Shown: positions 42,701 to 53,061 of the stretch, in pieces
Numbering within the stretch: the first letter of the stretch is position 1
Layout: each line of letters starts with the position of its first letter
Source: Leishmania infantum JPCM5
Taxonomy: Eukaryota; Euglenozoa; Kinetoplastea; Trypanosomatida; Trypanosomatidae
DNA: 64,000 nt
Reading direction: 5' to 3'
Assembly: GCF_000002875.2 (NCBI RefSeq)
Contig: NC_009407.2
Coordinates: 230,001-294,000 of the forward strand
Translations under genes and position numbers: made by a program
The notes under the pieces: generated by a model
The model's database searches: none
Told to the model about the DNA's origin: nothing
Seen by the model: the letters and a program-made list of their open reading frames with translations, nothing else

Positions 42701-43224
42701 CCGTAAACGCCGGAGAGAGACGAGAGCACCCCGCGCAGCGCCGCTAGTGCAACCACCTGCGTGCGCAGGGACGGCAGAGGAACCTGTCCCAGAGCTAAAA
42801 GGTACGGGACCGTGTGGACGGCGTCGTTCACCGCCATGTCGGCTCGAGCAGCAATGGAGCGAAGCACCCGCAGCATGTCGTCTTCCATCTGGGCAGCGCG
42901 TGCGTCACCATCCTCAGGACGCAGCGCAGACGGGCTCAGCATATCTTGCTGCAGTTGGCGCCACTGTGCCTGTAGCGCCAGCGCGAGTGGTGACATTGCC
43001 AGCGGTCGCTCGACAGAGAACGCCAAGTCATCCGCTGGGTCATGTCCATGCGTTCCTGTGTGGGGAGAGCAGGAAGAGTTGCGACGAGGTGACGGCAGGG
43101 AAGCGATGCCGCTACAGTGCGCACCGTTCCCGCGGGAGCGGCCCCGAAACGAAGGGGAGGCTGCTCCCGACGCCGCCGCCGCCGGCAAAGGCGGCGACGC
43201 GCACGCATGTGCTCCACGATTCAT
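39790..43224 (-). CDS. Hypothetical ARM/HEAT-like helical protein (1144 aa)
   Basis: ATG at 43222-43224. About residues 110-720 are rich in Leu/Ala amphipathic helix pairs, for example near 445-500 (LWSALKVLGRLTRG with CPAAVRLFLSENASVPAFLV and EIREAGALWVAALLE). This looks like armadillo/HEAT repeats, which act as protein-binding scaffolds. About residues 720-960 are Ser/Ala/Arg low complexity. The C-terminal 180 residues (from KERNPFVPLTKLADRRQAQL on) are charged, helical, and low-complexity-free, so this part is probably conserved. No catalytic motif, signal peptide or TM helix. I do not recognise an orthologue. A cytoskeletal or flagellar scaffold is possible but unproven. Confidence 0.9.
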   Translation of the reverse strand: MNRGAHACASPPLPAAAASGAASPSFRGRSRGNGAHCSGIASLPSPRRNSSCSPHTGTHGHDPADDLAFSVERPLAMSPLALALQAQWRQLQQDMLSPSALRPEDGDARAAQMEDDMLRVLRSIAARADMAVNDAVHTVPYLLALGQVPLPSLRTQVVALAALRGVLSSLSGVYGDEAASAFVHDTLLGEHQALQALSLAALIALEGFRAATGLHDGGSTKADDHRRTSSALGSSLAGAPLGRSGHRSLLSRGQGDAQAEGGALRASWVHLEVPEAAPASLSHVRTASRLNNGADTSLEKPTALRGRMVHATLQLLRDTAEMCGPVADALLSSAALLKACIDSLHRLPPPPPLPVGNVAGLAGGLSTDSSEAIYAVYFHHCEDVVSLLLTLLNAEPRRHNEASLVLCSFDAPRAVCALAQRLVRANLFTSSAVCEGSSAVTEEEASMLLWSALKVLGRLTRGCPAAVRLFLSENASVPAFLVQVLTVPVAEIREAGALWVAALLETQPQASAELVSGLLDDASLLTTTSSPASPAKATTLSSSAPVPMFVASLMEMLRWRGAQMHVFSVSAILCWRWLLLSDPSRVAALLVRDSSLLATLIELILRGAASTSSSSSAALPTRLAALEALHVFALSYALGSIDTRVRLEALVVRGQLSHATLRQLRTHAHIILERTHPAYWNAFPAMEMELLEEEAELSEEMRLAGATVRTCGTDETARGACSSGPSTSSLMRRRGGCGRLAVCISTGAAWRQLVLESVWELTAAVAADASSTAVLTFSSARSSVTRGRAASPQQQQPAISHTSAFHPHAGVFAGGAFGASPIRVLTSASSLRATAAPAHSAGSGVAEDMDGDGSAASVLDASAPPILTRAPRTIREATLLPTRQSTTAFRFRVVQQAENLDGIFVQDSMRVVLRLAQHYTQTSTQSRASAQISPNVIRAAKERRRCGDLLLHSSPGETPRSRSRSTSPPLPLGPGASAAMASPSVVFGTAPRFVDTSARIEKERNPFVPLTKLADRRQAQLKRRRWGVKELQREDVLLFLVRYTHLMTELPDAIAAVEDHLYYLRRQLQLCPTRVVRRRSVLNDLYMNVYPKLHLFLRYVDQQARRSRSVLQLLSTFSGGTIHSGNVLDVYDAVGRCTGLSAVE

Positions 43225-44916
43225 TTCTGGACGGTGCCCACAGCCACGAGGCCGTGCTGAGGATACGGATCAGCGAAGGAAGGAATAGAAGAGCAGCAAG
43301 AAGAGCAGCGCCGCAGTGCGCGGCAGCTTCGCCACGACAATGAATGGAGATTACAGTGAGATTCAGAGGGAGAGGGCGGAAGACTCCCGAACGCAAGTCC
43401 TCGAGCAGCGCAGCCGCGTTCGTTCGCCCGTGCACCTCTTTCTATATCTATGTAAAGTGCTTGTTTCTTCTCCCTGCTGTGGTGCGTGTGTTGGCTGATG
43501 ACGCACATGCAAACGCAAGACCACGTGAACCGTGTCTGCAATCAACAGCCGCAGAAGAAAAACAATAGAGAGGGGTGGATAGCTGCTGGCTATGGCACAT
43601 TTCACGCTTTGGTTACGCAGAGACAGCGGCGGTGGGTGCTGGTGCGTGCATGTGCACAGGCCGATGCCACAGGGAAAGCATAACGACAGGGGTGAGAGCG
43701 CATGTGAGTGCCAGGGGTGTGAGTAAGAAAGTGGGCAGAGAAAGGGAGGCAGACCAAGCTTCTGCGAGTGGGTGATGGCTTTGGCACCGACTCATGTGTG
43801 CGTGTCTCCGGTCTGAGAAGCACAGGGCACGGCGACTTCTATGCAGATGGCGGTGTTGGCTTGAGAGGAGAGAGTAGGAAAACAGGAAATAAAAAGTATC
43901 GTGCCTTGGCGCGTCGCGCTTGCCAAGCGTCCGCCTCCATCCATGGTCTCTCCCTGCATGCGAGTGCGTACCCCAGGGGACCCCTGCGTAGCCCTTTTCT
44001 CTGACCCGCGCCGGTGCTCATAGCTGCGCGCCCGGAGCCCCATGCGCTTGGAATGGGGCTTCGCATCACCATCTCCCCCCCGTAGTCTTGTTCCGTTCTC
44101 CTACCAAGGCAAAAAGCTCGAAGAGCACATGCAGCTGTAGATGGGCGTCTGCTGTCGGTGCGCAAGTTGTTCTTCGGGCGATGGTGATGGGGTGCTGCTG
44201 CTCGTGCAATCGGAAATAGAAACACAAAAGCCGCCTCCCCTTCCCTCCCAAGCAGCCACCGTGAGGCACAGCACCACCGCATCCGCTTGAGTACTTGCCG
44301 CTCCTGCCTCGACCCCTTCCCATGCCGGCTGCATGCACGCACGCTGAAAGAATAAAATCGAAGCGTGCAATCGTTCCGAGAGCGAGCGAGACAGCAAGAG
44401 CGCGAGCGCGCACGGCACGTGTGCCAGCCCCCTCATGAGGATCCTAACCCGAGAGCGCACGCCGGTATGTGCGTTGAGCCGTCGCATGTGGCCTCCTCCC
44501 CCTCTTTCCCCCGTTTCACAAAAACGCACACATGCAGGCAGAGAGACATGTGCGGCGCGACGCAAGCGCCTTGCTTGTCCTTGGTTGGTCGAGGACCTCT
44601 GAAAGAGCTGCGGCACTTTCGGATGCAGAGAAGGAGAGGTGCGAAGCGCATGCGGGTGTGACAAGTGGGCAGAGGGACAGGCAGGGCAAACAGTGCGGGG
44701 GGAGTGTCGAAGCAAAAGGCACATGTGCAAGCAAAATAGTCAAACACCACACGGGAGTGCGTCTAGGGCCCGCCACTGGACTCGAAGAACTTCACGAGTA
44801 CACTCTCACTCACCCGCCCACGCACCCAAACACACACACACAGAGGCCTCACGAGACCCCTTCACACCCGGTCACACGGAAAGGCAACGCATGAGAGACG
44901 TGCACAGGGACAGCCA
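43225..44916. other. Intergenic region upstream of the ARM-like gene
   Basis: No gene is supported. A possible spliced-leader acceptor for the ARM-like gene is described separately. The rest is mixed low-complexity DNA with a CA tract (44830-44842). Confidence 0.5.
43257..43258 (-). promoter_or_regulatory. Predicted spliced-leader acceptor for the ARM-like gene
   Basis: A pyrimidine-rich tract on the minus strand (plus purines 43271-43303) is followed by AG at 43258-43257, leaving a 5' UTR of about 32 nt. Confidence 0.4.
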
Positions 44917-46149
44917 TCAAGTACTCTTGCTCTTTGCTCCGCCACCAACGTTACCGCCAGAGAGTGCGGCGGGTGGGCCGTGGCCACGGCTCACCCGCCT
45001 GCTGCTTGCTCGATGCGCCTCAGTCGGTGATGGCCCGGAGCTGCTCGTCTGCCAAAGGCTGGTGAGCATCGACAACCGCGCCGCAGTTGTAGAAGGCTCA
45101 GTAGAGCCGCTGTGCCCATGATCACCACGTTCCGTCGCTGGCGCACCATTGTTGCCAGCTCCCCGTGCCTGGGCGCGATGCCAGCCCCCTAATCCCGCTC
45201 CGCCAGGAGCTTCCATGCCCGTTGTTGGACGGTGCAGTCCCCAGGCGGATGCTCGCACCTGCGGCGTAGTGTAGTGCCGCATCCCGTCCACCTCGACGTC
45301 CGACATGAAATCCATGTCGTCCATGCTGTCAGCCCCCGTGGTGGGGGTAGGAGACGGTACATTAAAGCTGATGCTGTTCAAACGGAGTCCTCCGCCCGCA
45401 CCGATACTTGCGCAGCCCGAAGCAGCACTGCCAGTTCCGCGGCTCCTCAGTCCGCGTGATTGCATCCACGATACGGTGCCAGCCCCGGTGTGGCCGCTCG
45501 ATGGTGTGGCACCCGCACTGCCAAGGTCACCGCTGACGCGCATCGAGTTATCACTGCCACCACCACCAACGTCGGTCAGGCTACGTTGGAAATAGGAAAA
45601 GCGGCGTGCCATTGGTGCGCCTACCGCTGCGCTGTTCCGCATATCACCGTCTGCTAGAAGGCCGCCAGCTGCTGCGGCGGCGGCGGCGGAGCACTTTGTC
45701 GTCCGCGCATCTTCTCCCCAGTCCAGTGCCGACATCTCCGTCACTTCCTCGCGCCGGCCGCTGCCCGTGCGGCTCTGTAAGCGCTTGGAAGCGCGGCGCC
45801 CGTAACGTCCACCAGCGTGACTCGCAGAGTCGTCGTCACCGTGCAGGAGTGCCTCACGGCTGGTTCCGTCATCCTCCCGCCTCCTGCTCCACTGCAGCTG
45901 CATCCACAGACGCCGCGCAGGTGCATGGAGAAACACGGCGATCCACAAAGCCAGAGACGTGAACAGGTACAGCAAGCCTCCACGCAAGCATGTGTTCGCT
46001 TTCGTCTCCCTATCCCAGCCGTTCTTGGCGGCGAGCACCTCGAATGTCCAGTTACCGCAGCGCAGCATGTGTGACATCATAAAGAGCAACACCGCTGCAA
46101 CGGCCGTGAAGGGCGCGCACAGCGACACGCAACTCGACGCAAGCGGCAT
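44917..46149 (-). CDS. Two-TM membrane protein with long low-complexity tail, paralog of the 49.3-50.1 kb gene (410 aa)
   Basis: The ATG at 46147-46149 (MPLASSCVSLCAPF) is chosen because the apparent extension begins at a TTG and a textbook splice acceptor sits at 46161-46162. The first 80 residues hold two hydrophobic segments (about 8-28 and 58-76) joined by a conserved loop: GNWTFEVLAAKNGWDRETKANTC then GGLLYLF. The same module, GNWTF.VLAAK..WD.E.K...C....GL.YLFTS, is the start of the neighbouring 261-aa protein. The remaining 330 residues are Ser/Gly/Ala/Arg-rich and probably disordered and cytosolic. Family unknown to me. The loop-cysteine-second-TM layout is faintly like RNase kappa/V-ATPase subunit f, which is only a suggestion. 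Confidence 0.85.
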   Translation of the reverse strand: MPLASSCVSLCAPFTAVAAVLLFMMSHMLRCGNWTFEVLAAKNGWDRETKANTCLRGGLLYLFTSLALWIAVFLHAPARRLWMQLQWSRRREDDGTSREALLHGDDDSASHAGGRYGRRASKRLQSRTGSGRREEVTEMSALDWGEDARTTKCSAAAAAAAGGLLADGDMRNSAAVGAPMARRFSYFQRSLTDVGGGGSDNSMRVSGDLGSAGATPSSGHTGAGTVSWMQSRGLRSRGTGSAASGCASIGAGGGLRLNSISFNVPSPTPTTGADSMDDMDFMSDVEVDGMRHYTTPQVRASAWGLHRPTTGMEAPGGAGLGGWHRAQARGAGNNGAPATERGDHGHSGSTEPSTTAARLSMLTSLWQTSSSGPSPTEAHRASSRRVSRGHGPPAALSGGNVGGGAKSKST

Positions 46150-49100
46150 TACAACCTCCTCTGCGCGCAAAAAAAAAGAAAAAGAAAGAGAAGATTAACG
46201 GTCCCGTCGTACGTCTGCTGTAGTGCAGGATGGCCGGTGATGCTTGTCCCCACACCTTCGCTTTCACTCGTCGAGGAGAGAGGGTGGGGAGGAGGGAGGG
46301 TTTGGGAGTCCGCCCGATCAAGTCCGTAGGAGAAGGGCCTTAGCAGTTATCACAGATGAGAAAAGAGGTGGGGGTGTATTCGTTGCGGCGCAGGGTACTC
46401 TCTTGGCGCCATACAACGGAGATGGCGGGGCCGCAACAGTGCACAGATGCACGCAGGCACGCGCGTGCGTTCGCCTACAAAAGAAGGGAATAGCAGGCCG
46501 ATGAACGGAGCGAGAGAAAAGGCAAATCACAGGGTCGTGGCGAGAGGGAGGGAGGTAGGTGGGAGAGGGGGTGGCAGACAACAACGCCGCGGTGGGCGCA
46601 GAAACAGACACGGAAGAAGGAACTAATGAGGAAGAGAGAGATCTGTGGCGGGGGAGTAGTGGTCGTCGCGGCAAAATCGCCTGCCGACGCGGGAGGCTCC
46701 GATAAGATGAGAGAGTGCACCCAAACTAAAAAGATCAATCAAAAGAAAAACAGGACAAGAGAGGGAGGAGGAGGGCGAAGCCCCGCAAGCAACGCGCGCG
46801 TACCCACAGGAGATGCACGGTCGTCTTGAGCGATGCCTGAAGGCGTCAGTGTGCGCCTGCTAACGACTGTCCAGTCCGTGCGGGTGTGTCGCTGTAACAG
46901 CTGTCTTAGAATGTGAGGGAAGAGTGAAAGAAGAATAAGGAGCTCGTGTCTGACTGCCTGATATCACGCGCCGCTCTGCAAATATGCATGGAGTGTGCGT
47001 GTTGGTCCCTTCTGTCTGAGGGGGGCGCACCACCACCACTACCACTAATGCCACTGCAACGAGAGTCGCAGGTGGTGGGAGACGAGAAAAGCGAGCGCAC
47101 AACGTGGAGCAAGAGTGCGCTTCGACTCGTCGCGGTGCGTGTCTCTCGGATCACCTCCCGGCAGGCGATCAGTGCGCCTGTGTGGGTGCGAGTGTGCCTA
47201 CAGTGAGTCCGACTTCAACAGGGACGGCCAGAGCAACGGGGAGAGCGAGAGTAAGGAGGCGAAGATATCCGAAAGGCTGAAAGCAAAGAGTGCCGCAGCT
47301 GTGCGTTCTTGGCAACGAAGCATCAAGCGAGAGAACGGCTGAGGCACAGAAGTAAAGACGAGGAACGGCTAGACCCGAAAGCAGCCTTTCCGCAACCGCT
47401 AAACCCCGCGACACCGCCCGTAGCGCGAGCCTCGTCCTTTTCCGAGAACGAATGTGCCGCATCCCTCGAGAGAGAGAGACGGAGTTCTATTGTTGTTGTT
47501 TTTTTCACGTGCGGGGGAAAGAGGGGGGCTCTCCGTTGAAGTACAAGCACATACTTAAAAGTTCGGCTCGCCGCCAATGATGAGTGCCTCTCTCTTCGTG
47601 CGCATACTTTTTCCTCATGCCAGAGGGCTTTTCTCGTGTGCCCTATTTGTTGACGCATGTTTCTCTCTTCGAGAAGAATGAAAAAAAAAAATTCCGTATC
47701 TCCGCACGCTTCTACGCAGTTCTCGCGATCCACATGCGTACACGAAGGCACGCACGAACAAACATACAGCGCGGTCACCTCTTTCTTGATGTGTTTTTGG
47801 CATGGGGCTTCGCCAGCGCCGACAAAGGTGCTCCAGCTCCACTGGCGATCAAGCGAGGTGATACGCCCAGCCCGTCACCGATAAGCAGCGAACGCCACGC
47901 TGCCTTTCGGCAGCCCAAAGAGGGGCCTGAGGAGCGCACCGCGTGGCATATAAGCGGTGAGCCCTGCGCTTCGGGAGAAAGACTACCCCCCCCCGCACGA
48001 CACAGAACGGGTTCGTCAGGAATATCGTTCTACAAATGGTAGATCTTGACGCGGCGCGCCACGGCGCAACCCAAGGGGGGGGGGTCGCGTACCAGGCGAT
48101 GATGTCGACCCAAAAAGGGATCCGGCGCGGAATGGCCGAGTCACAGCAAAAAAAAAAGAAACGAGGCGCCACCTGTCTTCCGAGATGTGTTGCTCCCGAT
48201 GGCGAGTGGGCCGCCAGGGATGCTCTGAATCGCGCTTCTTCTGGCCTGGAAGACGGCGCCGTGATGGGATGATCTTTCGAGGATGACGGAGCGGACCAAT
48301 GTTTCTTGAGGGAGGGGGGCAGCACAGTCATTCCTAGCTTCGGCGCGGTGGCAAGCATCAGTTGCACACTCCCTCTCCCGCCGAGCCTTTAGTCGTCGTG
48401 GCGGGTGGCCTGAAACCCGCCATTGCAGAGTACTTGCGACGCAAGTGCGGCAGGAGAGAAACTCTGCGCTTCAACCTTGCGACCGCGGGAGTTTGGGAGT
48501 TGTCACGGCTGCCGTGCTCCCGGTGACAGAGTAATCAAACACCGGGCGCTGGCGCACGTCACGGCGCAGATGATGGGAGCGGGCCTCCCTTTACACCTCG
48601 CCTTGGCGCTGGCACGCCGCTGTTGGCTGGCCAAGGCTTCCCAAGGACGGCCAAAAGAGGTTCACGCCGCTCTTCCCCGTGCAGGTCCGTATGGAAATGC
48701 ATGCACGTTTGTACATCACCCTTGGCTACTACGCTCTCTCTTTCCCGCAGCGCACTTCTTACGGGGTACGGGGCAGAAAAAGTGATACCCAGGCGGCGAG
48801 GATGTTCAGACGCGCGCGCGCGCGTGAGGTTCCTCAGAGCCAGAGAACACAAACAGCAGTGCAGCAGATTGAGAAATCGGCGGCCTCAGGAATGGCATTG
48901 GCCATCACATGAACGGCGCAAGGGAGCGCTAGCCGACTTTGCCTTGACTGATGCATGACAAGCAAACCCCCGGATCTGTGCGACTCCCTATCACGCGGTA
49001 CGTGGCTGAGACGGCAGCTCCCACCTCCAAAAGCTTCGGCACATGGCTAAAACGGCACAGCGCGCCTGCACCCAATGGAAAGGAAGGGAGAGACTCAGGT

Positions 49101-49344
49101 TTGGAAGGAGGGAAGTCGACCACATCACAGCAGCGCTTTTATGCGCGCTCCTGCGCAGACCCTCTCTGCAAGAATGTCTTTCTCCCCCATTCACCCTCTT
49201 CCCGATCATCAGAAACACAGGTGAAAGGCTCAGGCAATACACAGAAAGAGCGGCGAGAGAATGCACACGGGCGAACGGCGCACAGGCAGCCACTGCGTGT
49301 GCGTCAGTCGGCCTGCATATGTTTTCTTCCGTCGCCAACCTCTC
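46150..49344. other. Long intergenic region between the two membrane-protein paralogs
   Basis: No gene is supported in 3.2 kb. 46200-47700 is purine-rich low complexity. About 47800-48950 is GC-richer and less repetitive than typical spacer, but I found no protein-like frame or RNA gene in it. It could be eroded repeat sequence. Confidence 0.5.
46161..46162 (-). promoter_or_regulatory. Predicted spliced-leader acceptor for the 410-aa membrane protein gene
   Basis: A near-perfect 26-nt polypyrimidine tract on the minus strand (46194 down to 46169) is followed by AG at 46162-46161, 11 nt before the ATG. This decides the start codon of the downstream gene. Confidence 0.65.
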
Positions 49345-50130
49345 CTACGACAGCAAGTAATCCACTTCCTGCGCGCTGGTCGCAGCCGACGTGGTCGCGC
49401 TTACTGGCAAGGGCTGGCGGTCCTGCGCCTCTTCACGAGCAAACCTTTCATAGGCCTGCCCAGCAGACGGCAGCGGTTTCGCGGAGCTGATGTTCACTGC
49501 GGCATTCACAGAGGCCCCTCCCATCGCCGGAGATGAAGGGCATAAGAACACGAAACCCATGCGGCCTGCATCGGCTCTCGCGGAACCAGCTGAGCTCGTG
49601 TTTCTTCGAGAATCGTCCGCTGCCACGGGATCGCCTGCCATTACAACGGTCGGAGGCGATGCCGCCTCCGCGGAAGGAAGCGCGAACGCCGAAGGAGCCG
49701 AACGCTGCGGAGATTTCGCGGCGGCCGTCCTGACTGCTGTGGTCGGTGTCGTCGTCATCACAATGACGTCCGTGGCGTGGTCCACGCCTTCCGTCTCTAA
49801 CGCCTTGCGCCGTTTACGCATCAGCTCGCGCAAGCTGGGTAGACGACGCTGCCGCCACCATTTGGAGGCAGAGGTCGGCAGTTTCTTTAGCTGGATGAGA
49901 AACGAGTCGACGACCACCAGCACCCAGAGCACGATGGAGGTGAAAAGATAGATGAGGCCGCCATTGCGGCAGCAGCGCGACTTCGCTTCCGCGTCCCAGC
50001 TGTGCTTCGCAGCTAGAACCGCGAAAGTCCAGTTGCCGTTGCGCAGCATGACAGAGAGCATGAAGAGAAGGATGGAGACGATGAGCGTGAAGGGGGCGCA
50101 CGCGTACAAGCATCCGGTGCCGGTGCCCAT
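49345..50130 (-). CDS. Two-TM membrane protein, paralog of the 44.9-46.1 kb gene (261 aa)
   Basis: ATG at 50128-50130. The N-terminal module has two hydrophobic segments (about 7-29 and 54-76) with the shared loop GNWTFAVLAAKHSWDAEAKSR and GGLIYLFTS. It therefore matches the 410-aa protein over about 70 residues, including the CAPF at the first helix. After the second helix comes a basic juxtamembrane stretch (KLPTSASKWWRQRRLPSLRE) and then about 150 residues of Ala/Ser/Thr-rich disorder unlike the tail of the paralog. The pair likely arose by tandem duplication followed by tail divergence. No catalytic residues are evident. Location (plasma membrane or internal) is not decidable. Confidence 0.85.
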   Translation of the reverse strand: MGTGTGCLYACAPFTLIVSILLFMLSVMLRNGNWTFAVLAAKHSWDAEAKSRCCRNGGLIYLFTSIVLWVLVVVDSFLIQLKKLPTSASKWWRQRRLPSLRELMRKRRKALETEGVDHATDVIVMTTTPTTAVRTAAAKSPQRSAPSAFALPSAEAASPPTVVMAGDPVAADDSRRNTSSAGSARADAGRMGFVFLCPSSPAMGGASVNAAVNISSAKPLPSAGQAYERFAREEAQDRQPLPVSATTSAATSAQEVDYLLS

Positions 50131-50975
50131 GCTTGCGCAGGCTGCTTTACGCGGGAGCGGTGGTAAACCTGAGTTTGCTTATTAAGGAGGAGTGTGGGTT
50201 TGCCAAAGGTGAGGGGGTGGTTCGGGTAACAACTGAAGAGTCCCGCTGTAACGGCACCGGTACACACGAAAAAAAAAACTCAAGCGCGATACACGCTGTG
50301 GTAAAGCACCAAGCGAACAGCATAAAAGGTAACAAATAAAAACGAACACGCACGCACGCATAGACGAGGAGGCAAGCGAGTCTCTACAGGAAAAGAGGGA
50401 GGGCTTCGTGCTCGCGTAGATGCCCTCCTTCCCACCGTGTGTGTGTGTGTGTGTGTGTGTATGGTAAGCAAGGAAGGCAGGAGATGAAACACAAAAGCAG
50501 AAAAGGGCTCCCTCCCTCCCTCCCCCCACAAGACGACGACACGCGCACGCACACTTTTGTTACATAATAGTAACAACAAGCACGACAGCAGCAGCTTGCA
50601 CAAGATAGCTATGAAAAAGCGCTGCTTTTGCGAGAGAAAGCGGCACATGCAACGGGGAGAGGGGGGGGCTCGATACGTCCCTCGTGTGAGCAGCCGCACG
50701 AGCCCACACGAAAAGAAGCCTGCCGTAGGGCAATGTAACGGAGAGCGCAAGAAAACGAAAATTTGAGAAGAGATGCACACGCGGCAGCGGAGGGGAGCTA
50801 CAACAAAGAGAAAGGGGATCCGCTCGCCTTCGCAGATGCGTACGTGTACGTGTAAATTATGAAGGAAGAGCGGCACAGGTGCCGTTGCGCATGTTTGGTA
50901 TATGGCGATGCCAACATGAGCAAGAGAGAAGGTAGCGTGGGGGAGAAGGGGAAGGGGCAGAGAAGTGTGAAATGT

Positions 50976-51019
<44 letters not shown>

Positions 51020-53061
51020 GTGCAACAAGGGGGGGCGAGATGACGCTTGGGGCGATCGGCGGTGCACCGCGAGAACGACGAGTAGGAGAGGGCGGCATAC
51101 GAGATGGGAGTCGTGGTGAAGAAGACGCGGACCTACCCAGTCCGTGATGGGGATGTCTGGCAAACACCCCCCCCACCCGCCCTGATGGCAGGGTATCCAC
51201 GGATACAGCGAGCAACGGCCTTAGTCTTTTTTAAAAAGACGACTCTGTCACTTGTAGATTAGCCGATGATTGCACATGTTTCGCAGCGACCCCGGCGTCG
51301 CGACGGGGTAGAGAGGAAGACGTTGAAGGAATGAGAACGTGCGGCGCATCGCCGGCGCTGCCTGCTATCTGCGCGCAGTTTTCAGCATTCCGCTGCGCCT
51401 TCGCCACGCTCGCGGGTCGCATTGATCCGTTAAGCAGATGCTGTGGCCAGGTCTACACCCTGTCCCAGTAGCGGCGACGTGAGAAACATCGCCGGGACAC
51501 TGGCCGTGACACACTCATGCGCCGCCAAAAGTGTGCCTACACATAAAGGTGTGTGTCTCTGTGGGGGGGGGGGGAGAGCCTCTCTTGTTGCGCACTCCGT
51601 GTGGACAGCGTCATCCGCTCAAAACCACCAAGGGGAGGGGGGCGACGTGAGTTGTCGGTATGCCTGCTTGCGAACAAAACTGGGAACTGAGAAGCCGCGT
51701 AGAGACGCACCTTGACGGCAACACAATTCCGAGGAAGACGCGAAACGACACCACAGGCAAGACATACGAGGGCACTCAATGCAAAAGTAGTGCACACGTA
51801 TCGTACACAATGGAGCACTGAAAGAGAGGGGGACAGCTTATGGGCACAGGTGTGGGGTGTCCCAAGCACAATGGATAACGACCAAGTAAAAATGTCATGT
51901 CTCCCAGCGAGGATCCCCACACAGAAATAGGCATGCACATGTTTGTCGTTGCACATTTCGGCCAGTAGCTCCCCTCCCCGCGAAGCCAGCAGGGAAGAAC
52001 GGCGATGCATTCATATTGCTGTCGCGTCTTCGTTGGCGCACCCGGTGAAAGGGAGGGGAGAAGGACGGAAAAAAAGGACGAAGAATAACACGAATCACAG
52101 ACCGACAGAGAACTGCATATCAAAGACGTGGAGGGGGGAAAGGCTGCAGGGGCGCTTCTGCAAACTACTGTGGCGGGCGATTGGGTTTAGAGGGCGACAG
52201 GGATTTGCCACCTTTGCCGGAGATCTGATTGCTTGCACCTAGGCATAAACAAAAAGATGGATGTGAAGGAATAAAGTTCCAGTCCCATTCACGTGTACAC
52301 ACGCACGGCCCCGCGCGCGCAACCTCGATTCGCCTTCGTCCCAGCATCGTTGTCCTACTTCACGCAAGCGTGCTTCTTCGCGCTTCACCTTGTTTGATCT
52401 TCCTTCGACGTCCTTTGACAAGTTTAGTGGCACGCTCTCACCTCGCACGGTTTTGATGTGCTCACATGCACACGCGCGAGTAGACAAAACAACAAAAAAG
52501 GAAGTCGAACAAAAGAACGATATGTGTCGGGTCATTCACGTACTGGAAGCAGCCGTAGCACAGCCAACCAGCAGGACCAACTCCCCCTCCATCGGCATCC
52601 GCAAGATATGCCTACAAGTACACCAGCATCAAAGACAGGGATGGAGTTAAGGGGAAGGGATGGAGGGAGTGAGGGGAGGAGCTGAAACGCAGACGAATAC
52701 AGAGAGAGAGCGCTGTCTAAGACACGGCAGGGCGGTAGTACGCATCAAGCATAAGTAAAGAGGATCGGGAGAGACCGAGGGCGAATACATACACGAGAGA
52801 AACGGACTTACACAGGGAAAACGGGGAGGGGGGCACAGCGGGATGAGGGAGAGAGGTGTAAATCGGCGCACACAAACACACAGACACAAGGGCAAAGCAG
52901 GAGAGACAGCGGGGACGCAAGATGAGCAAGGCGCACGCGCATACGCAAACGTTTACGCCGATTGCCCCCGAAGCCGACTGTCACCACTTACCGGCTTTTT
53001 CTCCACGCATCGCTTCAATCGGTTCCCTCGCCGCCTCACCTTGCTTGCGAAATCCTGTAGG
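50131..53061. other. Long intergenic region, no intact gene supported
   Basis: It holds GT microsatellites (50437-50460 and the long 50977-51018), a G12-type run (51567-51579), and purine-rich low complexity. A 63-codon frame at 51231-51422 (minus, ATG) has mildly coding-like composition in its first half but no match to anything I know and is not called. Confidence 0.5.
50977..51018. repeat. (GT)21 microsatellite
   Basis: An uninterrupted run of GT dinucleotides on the plus strand, directly visible. It is the longest pure dinucleotide repeat in the window. Confidence 0.95.

Noticed and set aside
50977..51018. Long GT repeat as a possible strand-switch or origin signal
   Set aside because: Genes on both sides run in the same direction, so there is no strand switch. 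Such repeats are common throughout this spacer DNA.
51231..51422. 63-codon minus-strand ORF with mildly coding-like first half
   Set aside because: Short, bias fades in the second half, no motif and no supporting splice signal.
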